DNA of 64,000 nucleotides from Paenibacillus sp. MZ04-78.2 (GCF_024213375.1 NZ_JANAVJ010000009.1:62001-126000); one strand, 5' to 3'; shown: positions 41,222-50,395, counted from the stretch's first letter. Made by a program: numbers and translations. Notes: generated by a model not told the origin, from the letters alone.

Positions 41222-42679
41222 TCAATGATCCGTATTTGGATCACTTTTATATTTTTTATCATACTGCTTCAATTTTCGCACAAAGGTAGGCTGGCTCATC
41301 TGCAAGGCTCGAGCTGCCTTTCGCGTTGACTTGTGCAAGACCAGTGCACGTTTCATCCCCTGAAATTCAAACAATTCCACTTCTTCCTGAAATGATTTGG
41401 GAATGATTTTGCCCAGAATCCCAAATATCTCTCTCGGCAAATGCTCGGGTAAAATCTCCCCGTTTGGACAAGAGATAGCCATCCGTTCCAGCACATTGAT
41501 TAATTCCCTGATATTTCCGGGCCAATCATACTGGCAAAGCATCTGAATGGCTTCCTGGGTGATTTGAATCTGGATCGCATTCTTCTCCTGGTAGCGTTGC
41601 AAAAAATGTTCAATAAAGAACGGTATCTCTTCTTTACGCTCCCGCAAAGGCGGAATCAGGATGGGATAAACCTGAAGCCGATAATACAGATCTTTGCGGA
41701 AAACTTTTTGACTCACCATTTCCTCTAGCTCCTGATTGGTAGCAGCGATAATACGAACATCGGAGCGGATGATCTTCACTCCCCCGACCCTGCGAAACTC
41801 CTGCTCCTCCAACACACGCAGCAATTTCACCTGTAATTCAAGCGGCATATCGCCGATCTCGTCCAAAAACAGGGTGCCTTTGTCGGCCAGTTCAAAAAAG
41901 CCCGGCTTTCCTTCCTTGCCTGCCCCGGTGAACGCCCCCCTCTCATAGCCAAAAAACTCGCTTTCCATCAGGGAAGCAGGGATTGCACCGCAGTTTACCT
42001 TGATAAACGCGCCTTTTGCCCGCTTGCTATTTCGATGGATGTACTTGGCGATCACCTCCTTGCCGACCCCCGATTCGCCCCGAAGCATTACTGGCGAATC
42101 AACGGAAGCCACCTTGGCGGCCGCATCCTTGACATCCAGCATCACTTTGCTGCGCACAACCAACCCACCTTCGTTAGCCTGCTGTTGCTTGAGTGATTTG
42201 ATTTCCTCCAGATAATTCTGATTTATTTGTTCCATCTTACTTAAATGCCGCTTTAACTCGTTTAATTCTGTCATATCGCGTACACAATTGACCACGAACT
42301 CAACTTCATTCTGGTCATTAAACATAGGCATGCCAGTTGTCATAAATTCCTTGTACCCGTTTTCATTAACAGCGCGTTGCATGATCGTTACCGGCCGTTT
42401 TTCCTTCAATACCTTGAAGGTGCTTGATTCATTAGAATAAGTTTTGATCCCGGCCGTGCTTCGAATATCGGTCCCGATCAATTCTTTTGCTGTTTTTCCT
42501 ACAAATCGCTGATATGCTTTGTTTACTTTCACAATCGTTCCGTCTCGGTCTGTGATGATCACCCCGTCGTAGAACAGGTCCAAGATACTATCCAGGTCTT
42601 TTTGCACAAGCAGTATGTTCCCCCTTGTTATCCGATTCAGCTTCCCTTTATTGTAGTCTGTCTGTCCCTGAACGTCCAT
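41222..42679 (-). CDS. Sigma-54-dependent activator (PAS-AAA+-HTH)
   Basis: 485 residues from ATG 42679. An N-terminal PAS domain (LDSILDLFYDGVIITDRDGTI) is followed by a coiled linker. The AAA+ domain has Walker A GESGVGKE, the sigma-54 contact loop GAFTGA and Walker B TLFLDEIGDMP. A C-terminal TyrR-like HTH (STRKAARALQMSQPTFVRKLKQY) ends the protein. ATG 42679 lacks a ribosome site; GTG 42607 after AAGGGGG is a plausible true start. An in-frame extension to 42865 passes through the 81-bp repeat and is probably accidental. It should activate the symporter operon 80 bp downstream. Confidence 0.85.
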   Translation of the reverse strand: MDVQGQTDYNKGKLNRITRGNILLVQKDLDSILDLFYDGVIITDRDGTIVKVNKAYQRFVGKTAKELIGTDIRSTAGIKTYSNESSTFKVLKEKRPVTIMQRAVNENGYKEFMTTGMPMFNDQNEVEFVVNCVRDMTELNELKRHLSKMEQINQNYLEEIKSLKQQQANEGGLVVRSKVMLDVKDAAAKVASVDSPVMLRGESGVGKEVIAKYIHRNSKRAKGAFIKVNCGAIPASLMESEFFGYERGAFTGAGKEGKPGFFELADKGTLFLDEIGDMPLELQVKLLRVLEEQEFRRVGGVKIIRSDVRIIAATNQELEEMVSQKVFRKDLYYRLQVYPILIPPLRERKEEIPFFIEHFLQRYQEKNAIQIQITQEAIQMLCQYDWPGNIRELINVLERMAISCPNGEILPEHLPREIFGILGKIIPKSFQEEVELFEFQGMKRALVLHKSTRKAARALQMSQPTFVRKLKQYDKKYKSDPNTDH

Positions 42680-42720
42680 GGAATCGGGAGGAAAGTCAAA
42701 AAAGCCAAATGATCTCTTTT

Positions 42721-42801
42721 GGGTGCGAAGTTTGAAGCGGACGCCATGCACGTCTGGGGAATCCGGAAGGTGACCACTCGCCAATATCTGAATGCGATCG
42801 T
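42721..42801. repeat. 81-bp direct repeat, copy 2
   Basis: Same 81 bases as 37979-38059 with 3 mismatches, same orientation. It lies 42 bp upstream of the first ATG of the sigma-54 activator, and homology stops at both ends of the 81 bp. Confidence 0.85.
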
Positions 42802-42929
42802 GTTGCTGCTGCACTAGCGATGGCACGTCAGTCAAGTAAAGTCGCCTTATGCTACAATGCACCATTGATTGACCCTTAGATTCTGCTGTCTAGTTCTTGA
42901 TCACGGAATTATGCAAAATGCTCATGTAA

Positions 42930-42978
42930 AAAAACGGACCTTCCCCCGGCATCCCATGTGCCTGGAAGAAGGTCCGTT
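42930..42978 (-). terminator. Terminator after the SLH protein gene
   Basis: AAACGGACCTTC and GAAGGTCCGTTT arms with T runs on the minus strand. Confidence 0.8.
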
Positions 42979-43019
42979 TCCCGTTGCAACTCTAACCTTT
43001 TTTAATAGCTTTCTTTCTT

Positions 43020-44252
43020 TTATCGAATGATGATGGTGTGTACGAGTTGGTTTTTGCCTCTCAGCTCCAAAGCGCGTCCTGCGGTCAGCTGGCTGACATC
43101 GCCGGAAATGTACACTTCAGGAGCGACTCCGTAAACAGCCGTTTGCACACCGCCGTTGTTCACGTTTTGGTTAATCGTAATGTTCGCGAGTCCGCCTTTG
43201 GAGTTCAGCGTGTAGCTGTTCAGCGTTCCCGTTACCGTGAAGTCCGTTTGCTGCTGCGGATCACCCGTCGTGTTCAACACTTCGACGTAGATCGCTTTGC
43301 CGCCGTACGTGCGGATCAGCACCTGATCGCCCGTACGCAGGTCGCCGGGAGCTACGCGGGAGCCGTTGCGGAATACGAATACGTTCGAATCCATCTCGAC
43401 GTTCAGAGCTTCGTTGTTTTGCAATTTAACCGGCAGCAGGTTGTTGTTCAGCGCGCCAGTTACCGTGCCTTTCACCGATGCGCGGTCCGGCAGCTGGCTG
43501 CCCGTACGATCCAGCAGCGCGGCAAGCTCGGCGCGGGAAACCGGCTTGTTCGGACGGAACGTGTTGTCCTCGTACCCGTCGATCAAGTTTTTCTCGATCG
43601 CCACGGCAACGTAGCCTACGGAGCCGGCGGAAATTTTGTCGGCATCGCGGAACGGGAGCTTGGCGTTCATTTTCGCTTTGGCTTCGTTCTGCAGCTTCAT
43701 CGCTTTGACCAACAGCGTCGTCGCCCACAGGCGGTCCGCTTCTTTCTCCGGCTGGATCATGTCGTCCGTCTCGGCGAACAAGTCGTTTTGCAGCGCGACG
43801 GAAACGTAGCCGGTCGCCCACGGATATTTTTGCTTTAATTTGTCCGCATCCTTGAAGTTCAGGTTAGCCGCTTTCGCATCGGCCGACTCGGCTTGATCAC
43901 GCAGCCCCATCAAGCGGACCGCAGCGGTAATCGCCTCGATGCGGGAGATCGTTTTGCGCGGCTGGAACGTGCCGTCCTCGTAGCCTTCGAATACACGCTT
44001 GGAAGCGAGAGAAGCGATGTACCGCTGCGCCCATTCCACATCCTTGCCCTTCAGATCGTCAAACGTCAGCTTAATGTTAATATTAACATCTTTGCCGTAA
44101 TCCACTTTTTTTACGATCGTGTCGCGGTTGTCACGGTCCTTATCCTTGTCGTGACCTTTTCCTTTGCTGTCGGCGAAAGCCGCGGTCGAACCGCCCAGCA
44201 CCATCGCCAGGGTTAATCCGGAAATCACGGTCTTCTTGAATGCTTTGCTCAT
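43020..44252 (-). CDS. S-layer-homology (SLH) domain surface protein
   Basis: 410 residues. A signal peptide ends near AAFADS. A charged Lys/Asp-rich stretch follows. Three SLH modules come next: TFDDLKGKDVEWAQRYI...ISRIEAI, NFKDADKLKQKYPWATGYV...EADRLWAT and PFRDADKISAGSVGYVAVAI...VSRAELA. The C-terminal ~150 residues are beta-rich (VTGALNNN, VTGTLNSY). SLH domains bind pyruvylated secondary wall polymers. AAAGGAG is 8 bases before ATG 44252 and 5 before ATG 44255. Confidence 0.92.
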   Translation of the reverse strand: MSKAFKKTVISGLTLAMVLGGSTAAFADSKGKGHDKDKDRDNRDTIVKKVDYGKDVNINIKLTFDDLKGKDVEWAQRYIASLASKRVFEGYEDGTFQPRKTISRIEAITAAVRLMGLRDQAESADAKAANLNFKDADKLKQKYPWATGYVSVALQNDLFAETDDMIQPEKEADRLWATTLLVKAMKLQNEAKAKMNAKLPFRDADKISAGSVGYVAVAIEKNLIDGYEDNTFRPNKPVSRAELAALLDRTGSQLPDRASVKGTVTGALNNNLLPVKLQNNEALNVEMDSNVFVFRNGSRVAPGDLRTGDQVLIRTYGGKAIYVEVLNTTGDPQQQTDFTVTGTLNSYTLNSKGGLANITINQNVNNGGVQTAVYGVAPEVYISGDVSQLTAGRALELRGKNQLVHTIIIR

Positions 44253-44589
44253 CATTCATTCTCCTTTGCCAAGTGGGTTGTATCGCGGTCCCCATCCCGA
44301 CGAACGCACGGACAGTACAGGACCCGCCGCGCTCAAATAGCGGAGGAAGTCCGTCGCCCGTCGATCAACCAAACCGGGTGCGATATGTGATGAAGTATGA
44401 AAAGAGGATGGTTCAGAACCTTCGCGAAGAGTTCCTGACTTCCCTTACATCGTTCGCCCCCCTGAATTTGTTTAGGGGGGTCACTTTAGATCGCCTGCCA
44501 AAAATGTTAAACTTAACTGGATACCTGGGATTGTTCGTTTTCGGACCCTGTCCCGGAATCTACCATAAACGAAAGATAAGGAGAGAGAG

Positions 44590-46203
44590 ATGAAACTTAG
44601 TGGCAAAAAGCTGACGGTTGTTCTGGCTCTGGTGGCCTTGGTCGCCCTCGCTGGGGTCTATGCGTTCCTGCAGCGGGACGCGACGGCCAAGCCGTCTCCG
44701 ACCCCAACGGCAACCGCAGGAAAAGACGATTCGAACGGCGGCAAAAACACACCCGCCTCCAAGACGGACCCCGACCTCCCGACGGAGCAAACGGATATCG
44801 TCGTCATCGGCAGCGAACTGGAAGGGCTCTATCTGGCCCGCGCTGCGGCGGACGAAGGATTGAAGGTCAAAATATTGGACCCGCGCAGTGCGTTCGGCGG
44901 CCAAGTGCTGCAGGGAGAGATGCTGTTCCTGGACGAAACCCGCGACGAACAACGCCGGCTGCTGGTCCAAGGCCGGGCAAAGGAGCTGTTTGACGGCTTC
45001 CGCAACGGCAAAATCCGCAAGCTGAAAGAATTCGAGCAATATTTTGACAAGCTGAAAAAGGACATTCCCGTCGAGCAAGGGATTAAGATCGAGAGCATCG
45101 AGCAAAACCCCGGCCAATTCGGCGGGCAGGCGTTAAACGGCATCGTCTACACGACGAAGGACGGCAAGAAGAAACGGATCGACGCCTCCTACTGGGTGGA
45201 GAACACCGATTACGCCGCGATGGTCAGCAAGCTTCAGGCGACCCGGATGCCGGGACTGGAGAAGTTCTACGGGCAAAATAACATCGAGTATATGAGCTCC
45301 GGCATGATGATGAAGTTCAAAAACGTCGATTGGGCGAAATTCCAGCAGAGCTTCAACAATATGCCGAAGGAAGAGCGCAGCGCCAAATTCGGCTGGGGCT
45401 CGGTGGATAACAGCTTCGCCATCAGCCTCTCGGGCATGACGAGCAAGTACAAGCCGACGAACGACCGCGTGTTTCTGCGCGGGCTGAATGCGGTGAGCCA
45501 GCGGGATGGCGAAGTGATTATCAATGCTTTCCTGATCTATACGGTCGATCCGTCGGATGACAAATCGGTGGCCGATGCGTTAGAGCTCGGGAAGAAGGAA
45601 ATTCCGCTGATCCTGAACCATTTCCGCAAAAGCTTGCCCGGCTGGGAGAAAGCAGAGCTGAACGGGTTCCCGAACTACCTGTACATCCGCGAATACAACC
45701 ACTACGAGACAGATTACGTACTGAAGCCTTCGGACATGCTCGGGGCGAAAATGTTCTGGGACAACGTGAGCATCGGCGGCTACCCGCTTGATCTGCAGGG
45801 CACCAGCGCCAACATGTGGGGCATCGAGATGGGCCGCCCGGACAAATACGGGATGCCGCTCCGCAGCTTCCTGCTCAAAAATTACGACAACGTCATTATG
45901 GCCGGCAAAAACGTCGGTTCCTCCGCCATCGCTTACGGCAGCGCGCGTATTCAGCCGAATACGAGCTTGGCAGCCGAATCGATCGGCGTCATTCTGGGGC
46001 AAATTCAAGGCAAGAAGAAGCTTCGCGAGCTGAAAGAAGCCGACATGCCGCAGCTTCAGCAGTATCTGGCTTCGGAGTATAGCATCAAGCTGACCGGCGT
46101 CACCGGCAACAACAAGCTGTCCGGCTGGTCGGCCGACGAAATCGCCAAGCTGGATACCGGCGAGATCGTATATCCATCTTATATGAAAACGCGCAAGAAA
46201 TAA
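44590..46203 (+). CDS. Exported FAD-dependent oxidoreductase-like protein
   Basis: 537 residues. An N-terminal signal anchor (LTVVLALVALVALAGVYAFL) and a Ser/Thr/Pro-rich linker precede a Rossmann dinucleotide fold: DIVVIGSELEGLYLARAAADEGLKVKILD. The glycine motif is GSELEG rather than GxGxxG, so cofactor binding may be altered. The C-terminus keeps an FAD-oxidoreductase-like GKNVGSSAIAYGSARIQPNTSLAAESIG block. This resembles FAD-dependent oxidoreductases acting outside the membrane. AAGGAGAGAG precedes ATG 44590. It diverges from the SLH gene. Confidence 0.78.
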   Translation: MKLSGKKLTVVLALVALVALAGVYAFLQRDATAKPSPTPTATAGKDDSNGGKNTPASKTDPDLPTEQTDIVVIGSELEGLYLARAAADEGLKVKILDPRSAFGGQVLQGEMLFLDETRDEQRRLLVQGRAKELFDGFRNGKIRKLKEFEQYFDKLKKDIPVEQGIKIESIEQNPGQFGGQALNGIVYTTKDGKKKRIDASYWVENTDYAAMVSKLQATRMPGLEKFYGQNNIEYMSSGMMMKFKNVDWAKFQQSFNNMPKEERSAKFGWGSVDNSFAISLSGMTSKYKPTNDRVFLRGLNAVSQRDGEVIINAFLIYTVDPSDDKSVADALELGKKEIPLILNHFRKSLPGWEKAELNGFPNYLYIREYNHYETDYVLKPSDMLGAKMFWDNVSIGGYPLDLQGTSANMWGIEMGRPDKYGMPLRSFLLKNYDNVIMAGKNVGSSAIAYGSARIQPNTSLAAESIGVILGQIQGKKKLRELKEADMPQLQQYLASEYSIKLTGVTGNNKLSGWSADEIAKLDTGEIVYPSYMKTRKK

Positions 46204-46206
46204 CAA

Positions 46207-46256
46207 GCAAGCCCTCCTGCACCGGATCATGCGTCCGGTTGCGGGAGGGCTTTGTT
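46207..46256 (+). terminator. Terminator after FAD oxidoreductase
   Basis: AAGCCCTCCTGCACCGG and CCGGTTGCGGGAGGGCTT arms, then TGTTTT. Confidence 0.85.
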
Positions 46257-46273
46257 TTATGATTCCTTGCCTT

Positions 46274-46325
46274 TTGACACATCGGGTAAAACGGAGTACA
46301 ATAATTTAATTCAAACTTCGAATTA
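46274..46325 (+). promoter_or_regulatory. Sigma-A promoter with inverted repeat before marR
   Basis: TTGACA (46274-46279), a 17-base spacer and TACAAT (46297-46302). TAATTC-N7-GAATTA (46307-46325) follows at the likely start of transcription, a good autoregulatory MarR site. Confidence 0.65.
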
Positions 46326-46372
46326 TTCATAAATAAAATTATTAAGAGCTAAAATTCAAAGGGGGAGCCGTT

Positions 46373-46819
46373 ATGCAGGAGCAGGGGCTTCATGCGTCCA
46401 CAGAGATTGAAAAATGGACCCGGCTGGCAATGCGCCGATGGATCTCCGAAATAACAGGCCGGCTGAAGCACGGGCTGCCGATTCAGCAGTACTATTTGCT
46501 GGAGAGCCTTCGGGCGAACGGGACGATGCGGTGTTCGGAGCTGGCAGACACGCTGCAAATCACGCTGCCGGCCGTGACGAACCTTGCCAATAAGCTGGTG
46601 ACCGGCGGGTATGCGGAACGGGCGTATAACGAAACGGACCGAAGGGTCGTCATGGTGACAATCACGCAGAAAGGTCTGGGCGCTTTGGGCGAGTTGGACG
46701 AGAAAGCGGCGGAATTGGTGGAGTGGTTCTGGCGAGGGCTGGAGCCGGGCGAAACCGCTGAATTGACCCGGCTGCTCCGCAAAGCGGTCGAGTATAGAAC
46801 GGTTGTAGATAGAGACTAG
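46373..46819 (+). CDS. MarR-family transcriptional regulator
   Basis: 148 residues. Winged helix: PIQQYYLLESLRANGTMRCSELADTLQITLPAVTNLANKLVTGGYAER, then the wing NETDRRVVMVTITQKG. AAAGGGGGAG precedes ATG 46373. A sigma-A promoter with an inverted repeat lies upstream. No target gene is adjacent in the same operon; the following genes are convergent. Confidence 0.87.
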   Translation: MQEQGLHASTEIEKWTRLAMRRWISEITGRLKHGLPIQQYYLLESLRANGTMRCSELADTLQITLPAVTNLANKLVTGGYAERAYNETDRRVVMVTITQKGLGALGELDEKAAELVEWFWRGLEPGETAELTRLLRKAVEYRTVVDRD

Positions 46820-46866
46820 AGAACGGACGGTTACCTTCGACCAGGAAGGAAACCGTCCCTTTTGCT
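46820..46866. terminator. Bidirectional terminator
   Basis: GGACGGTTACCTTC and GGAAGGAAACCGTCC arms, then CTTTT, between marR and the convergent gene. Confidence 0.75.
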
Positions 46867-46870
46867 TCCA

Positions 46871-47413
46871 TCATAAGCGCAGCCCGAAGGTCACGCGTGC
46901 CGTGGACCCTTCAAATGCTACGTTCCGAATCGCCACATGCTTCGGCATATAACCGTTCAGATCAACCTGAATCGGCTCAAGACTCAGCCATTCGCCCGGT
47001 ACGGTAACATCCCGGACGACGGTGCCGGTATGGACGGCCGTCAAATACGGCTCGTTCCAGGCAAGGTCGAAATTGAGCCGCGCGCCCACCTTCCAGCGGT
47101 CTTGAAGCAGCAGCGTCACGTCAGCCGCGAGCCGTTCTCCCTTCAGGAAAAATTTCGCTCCCGTCAGCTTAACGCCGGGACGAAGCTCAGGCTTGCGGGC
47201 AAGCGCTTTTTTCAGCAAATCGCCTACCTCCTGCTCCGTCAACACCGCTTCCGGCTTGAGGTTGGTCACCATAGCGGCGAGCTTTTCGCGCACCGGAAGA
47301 TCGTTGTACGACAAGTCCAGCGCCGCTTGCGGCTGCGCGTACCATAATGCCCCGGCGGCCAGCAGCGCCACCAGAATCACGATCGTGACGATTCCTTTGA
47401 AGAGCGATTTCAT
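46871..47413 (-). CDS. Membrane-anchored protein, YpmS/DUF2140-like
   Basis: 180 residues. One N-terminal helix (IVTIVILVALLAAGALWYA) with the rest outside the cell; it has beta-rich segments such as GVKLTGAKFFLKGERLAADVTLLL. General shape and size resemble the YpmS family, of unknown function, but this is a weak match from memory. AAGGGGG precedes ATG 47413. It lies downstream of a DEAD-box helicase gene on the same strand, separated by a hairpin. Confidence 0.5.
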   Translation of the reverse strand: MKSLFKGIVTIVILVALLAAGALWYAQPQAALDLSYNDLPVREKLAAMVTNLKPEAVLTEQEVGDLLKKALARKPELRPGVKLTGAKFFLKGERLAADVTLLLQDRWKVGARLNFDLAWNEPYLTAVHTGTVVRDVTVPGEWLSLEPIQVDLNGYMPKHVAIRNVAFEGSTARVTFGLRL

Positions 47414-47427
47414 CTGACTTCCCCCTT

Positions 47428-47500
47428 AGAAGGAGCCGGTCCTAACCTGAGCCCAATGTCCTCTCCCGGAGTTTGATAGGCGGAATCGGCGGCTCCTTCT
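47428..47500 (-). terminator. Hairpin after the DEAD-box helicase gene
   Basis: GAAGGAGCCG and CGGCTCCTTC arms with a long loop, between the helicase stop and the next gene. Confidence 0.45.
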
Positions 47501-48925
47501 TTACCTTTTCGGTTTACCCGACGGATCGCGCTTTTCCTTGAGCCAGCGGGGCGCTCCTTTGTTTTTGCGGTCCCGCTCCCGGTCCGCCTTGCGTTTATCC
47601 GGGGCAGCCGGAGCCGGGATGCGGCCCGTGCCGGTCTGTGCCGGCTTTACGCTCTTGCCTTCCGTACGAGGAAGCTTCGGAGCTCCCGCCTGGGCAATAC
47701 GCGCTTCAGGCTTTTCCCTTCCCGACGGCGCTTCGTCCGGCACCCGGCGTTCCACGAGCTTCTTCGCTTCCCGGTGAATAGTCCGCTCCTGCTCGGGATC
47801 GACGATTTTGCCATGAAACATCGTCCGCCGCTTGATCTCGATACCGAGCGTTTTGGCGAACTTATCGATAATGAACTGTTCCCGCGGAGTAATGATCGAG
47901 ACGGCCGTGCCTTTGCGGCCCATCCGCCCCGTCCGCCCTACGCGGTGCACGTAATGGTCCGCATCGATCGGCGGGTCGAGGTTGATCACATGCGTGACTT
48001 GCGGCAGGTCCAATCCTCTGGCAGCTACATCGGTCGCCAGCAGCAGTTGGAACTTGCCCGCGCGGAACGCCTGCATCGCCTTGGCCCGCTCTTGCTTGAA
48101 GGAATCCCCGTACAAGCCTTCGACCGACAGGCCGACGTATTGCAGCTTCGCCACCGCTTCCCCGATATCGTCGGTCTCATTGACGAACACGATCGCGGCC
48201 TTCGGGTTATACAGCCGGACAATCCGGCGCAGCGTATCGATTTTCTCCCGTTCCTGACATACGAAATACAAGTGCTCCAGCGTTTCCGAGGTGCGCTGCG
48301 CCGGATTTACCCGGACGTAGGCCGGATCGCGCATCCAGCGGTCGATGACGTCCTGCAGCGGCGGCGGGAACGTCGCGGAAAAAAACAGCAGCTGCCGGTC
48401 GCGCAGCATGCCTTTGAACAGCGCCTCCACATCCTGCATGGACCCCAGCTCGAACACTTGATCGACCTCGTCGACGACGACCGTGCGGATTCCATGCAGC
48501 TTCAATTTGCGAAGCTTGACCAGTTCCTGCACGCGGCCGGGCGTCCCGACCACGATCTGCGGCTTGAGCTTCAACCGGTCGATCTGGCGCTCGATGGATG
48601 CGCCGCCGATCAACTGCTGCACGCGGATGTCGCTATCTTTCACAAGTTGCTCCAGCGTCTGTACGATCTGCATGCCGAGCTCCCGTGTCGGCACCAGCAC
48701 AAGAGCTTGTACCTCTCTCGTGCCCGTGTCTATTTTTTGCAGCAGCGGCAGCGCATAGGCCAGCGTTTTCCCCGTACCGGTCTGCGATTGCGCGACAACA
48801 TCCTTTCCCTCAAGCGCGATCGGTATCGCTTCGGACTGTATGTCCGACGGCTCCGTGATACCGAGCTCCTGCAGCCGCTTGACATACTGCGGAGCGATAT
48901 GTAAAGCTGCAAACCCCGTATTCAT
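47501..48925 (-). CDS. DEAD-box ATP-dependent RNA helicase
   Basis: 474 residues. Helicase motifs in order: Q motif region, AQSQTGTGKT (I), PTRELGMQ (Ia), GTPGR (Ib), DEVD in place of DEAD (II), SAT (III), ATDVAARGLDL (V), HRVGRTGRMG (VI). A basic, Pro/Lys-rich C-terminal tail of ~90 residues likely binds RNA. It remodels RNA duplexes in ribosome assembly or mRNA turnover. GAAAGGATG precedes ATG 48925. Which paralogue it is cannot be settled here. Confidence 0.92.
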   Translation of the reverse strand: MNTGFAALHIAPQYVKRLQELGITEPSDIQSEAIPIALEGKDVVAQSQTGTGKTLAYALPLLQKIDTGTREVQALVLVPTRELGMQIVQTLEQLVKDSDIRVQQLIGGASIERQIDRLKLKPQIVVGTPGRVQELVKLRKLKLHGIRTVVVDEVDQVFELGSMQDVEALFKGMLRDRQLLFFSATFPPPLQDVIDRWMRDPAYVRVNPAQRTSETLEHLYFVCQEREKIDTLRRIVRLYNPKAAIVFVNETDDIGEAVAKLQYVGLSVEGLYGDSFKQERAKAMQAFRAGKFQLLLATDVAARGLDLPQVTHVINLDPPIDADHYVHRVGRTGRMGRKGTAVSIITPREQFIIDKFAKTLGIEIKRRTMFHGKIVDPEQERTIHREAKKLVERRVPDEAPSGREKPEARIAQAGAPKLPRTEGKSVKPAQTGTGRIPAPAAPDKRKADRERDRKNKGAPRWLKEKRDPSGKPKR

Positions 48926-49017
48926 TCGATCATCCTTTCTTCCCTTGCGTTTCCTTAGTATACCAGAATATGCGGGCGATTGCCCCTACCCGGCGGGAGA
49001 TGGCCGGCTTACCGGTC

Positions 49018-49854
49018 CTAACCTTCCGCTCGCTCCCGCTTGCTTGCAATCCATCCGAATACCGCATCAAGCGCACACTCATCGTCCTCCTTCGGAAAGC
49101 GGTGCCCAAGCCCGTCGTACAGCTCCATCGTGTACTCCTTCCCAGCCCGCTCCAGCGCCGCTCCCAACTTGCGCGCCTGCTCCACGCTGACCTGCGCATC
49201 CGCCGTACCATGCACGATCATAACGGGTACGCGGATCGCATCGACCCAGCAGACGGGCGACCGCCGCTCGTAGCTTTCGGCCTGCTTGCGCGGATGGCCG
49301 ACGACCCGCTTCAGCATCCGCCTCAGATCGACCCGCTCTTCATACGTATCGAGCAGATCGCTTACGCCGCCCCAGACGACGACCGGACCGGCGCCTTCGC
49401 ACTCTTTGGCCGCCAGCAGCGCCATCAATGCGCCGCGCGAGAAGCCGATCAGCGGAATCGGTCCGGACTGCACCTCCGGCAGCGATTGCATAAGGGTAAT
49501 GGCGTGATGCACGTCAAAACGGTCTTCCCCTCCGAAGTCCTCCCGTCCCTCGCCGCCTTCGTTGCCTCGATAAAACGGCGCAAATACCGCATACCCGCGC
49601 CGCGCCATCGAGAAAATGCGGCGTTTGCGCACCATTCCGACCTTGCGGATGCCTCCCCGGCAGTAAATTAAGCCCGGAACGGGCATGGTAGCATCAGGCA
49701 CGGCAAGATAACCTTTAACCTGAAGTCCTTGGCTAATATATGTCAGCCGGTAAAGCGATATACCCTTCGCCAGGCTGCGGAGACTTTCCCTCCGGACCAG
49801 CGTGCCGCCGGATAACCCACTTGGCGGAAGGTTTGTATCGGTAGGTATAGGCAT
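49018..49854 (-). CDS. Alpha/beta hydrolase, dienelactone hydrolase/S9-like
   Basis: 278 residues. Triad: Ser in IPLIGFSRGALMAL, Asp in VMIVHGTADAQVSVEQ and His in YDGLGHRFP. LTYISQGLQVKGYLAVPD near the start and YCRGGIRK match acyl-peptide-hydrolase-like esterases. No signal peptide. TGGAGTG is 9 bases before ATG 49854. Substrate unknown. Confidence 0.85.
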   Translation of the reverse strand: MPIPTDTNLPPSGLSGGTLVRRESLRSLAKGISLYRLTYISQGLQVKGYLAVPDATMPVPGLIYCRGGIRKVGMVRKRRIFSMARRGYAVFAPFYRGNEGGEGREDFGGEDRFDVHHAITLMQSLPEVQSGPIPLIGFSRGALMALLAAKECEGAGPVVVWGGVSDLLDTYEERVDLRRMLKRVVGHPRKQAESYERRSPVCWVDAIRVPVMIVHGTADAQVSVEQARKLGAALERAGKEYTMELYDGLGHRFPKEDDECALDAVFGWIASKRERAEG

Positions 49855-49937
49855 GTCTCGGTTCACTCCATTTTTTGACACAAAATCGTTCCGGCGTTAC
49901 ACTAAGATGTATTATGACCGGAAAGGAGGATTTTCAA

Positions 49938-50222
49938 ATGAATTCCCGTTTTGCCGCCGAATTCGAAGGGCTGGTCGAGAAATATACTGAGCTGCTGACC
50001 GGCGACGCTTCCGCTGAAACCGTGGAAAAAATTAAAGCTTGGGCAATCTACAACCATATCCATAAAACGATGCCGGCTCTCGCCAGCCATTGGAATCAGC
50101 AGCATCCCGAGGGTAAAGCCGATGTCCGCAAGCTGTTCGAAGAGGTCCGCGATCTGAATCAGAAGCTGAAGGCCGCCAATCAACAGGCGGAAGTGAAGGC
50201 GGAGCCGGAGCAAGAAGCCTGA
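49938..50222 (+). CDS. DUF2573 (YusU)-like small protein
   Basis: 94 residues, helical and acidic. FAAEFEGLVEKYTELLTGDAS, WAIYNHIHKTMPALASHWN and a coiled-coil C-terminus resemble the DUF2573 proteins of Bacillales. Function unknown. GAAAGGAGG lies before ATG 49938, and a terminator follows. Confidence 0.65.
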   Translation: MNSRFAAEFEGLVEKYTELLTGDASAETVEKIKAWAIYNHIHKTMPALASHWNQQHPEGKADVRKLFEEVRDLNQKLKAANQQAEVKAEPEQEA

Positions 50223-50255
50223 TCACTGAGAACCCATGCTACCTTTACCATACCC

Positions 50256-50296
50256 TGCACGAAGACCGAAAAGCAATCGACCTCGGTCTTCTTTTC
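50256..50296. terminator. Terminator after the DUF2573-like gene
   Basis: GAAGACCGA and TCGGTCTTC arms, then TTTTCTT. Confidence 0.75.
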
Positions 50297-50395
50297 TTCA
50301 TTTTTCGCTGACAGAGGAAGGCGGAATATCGACTTGCAGGACAAACAACGAATAGGCGGCGCCGCATTCCTTCGTTTTACAGGTCGGACGTGCGG

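Noticed and set aside
42680-42865. N-terminal extension of the sigma-54 activator through the 81-bp repeat
   Set aside because: The repeat gives a similar peptide in copy 1 without any activator, so the fusion is a by-product of insertion.
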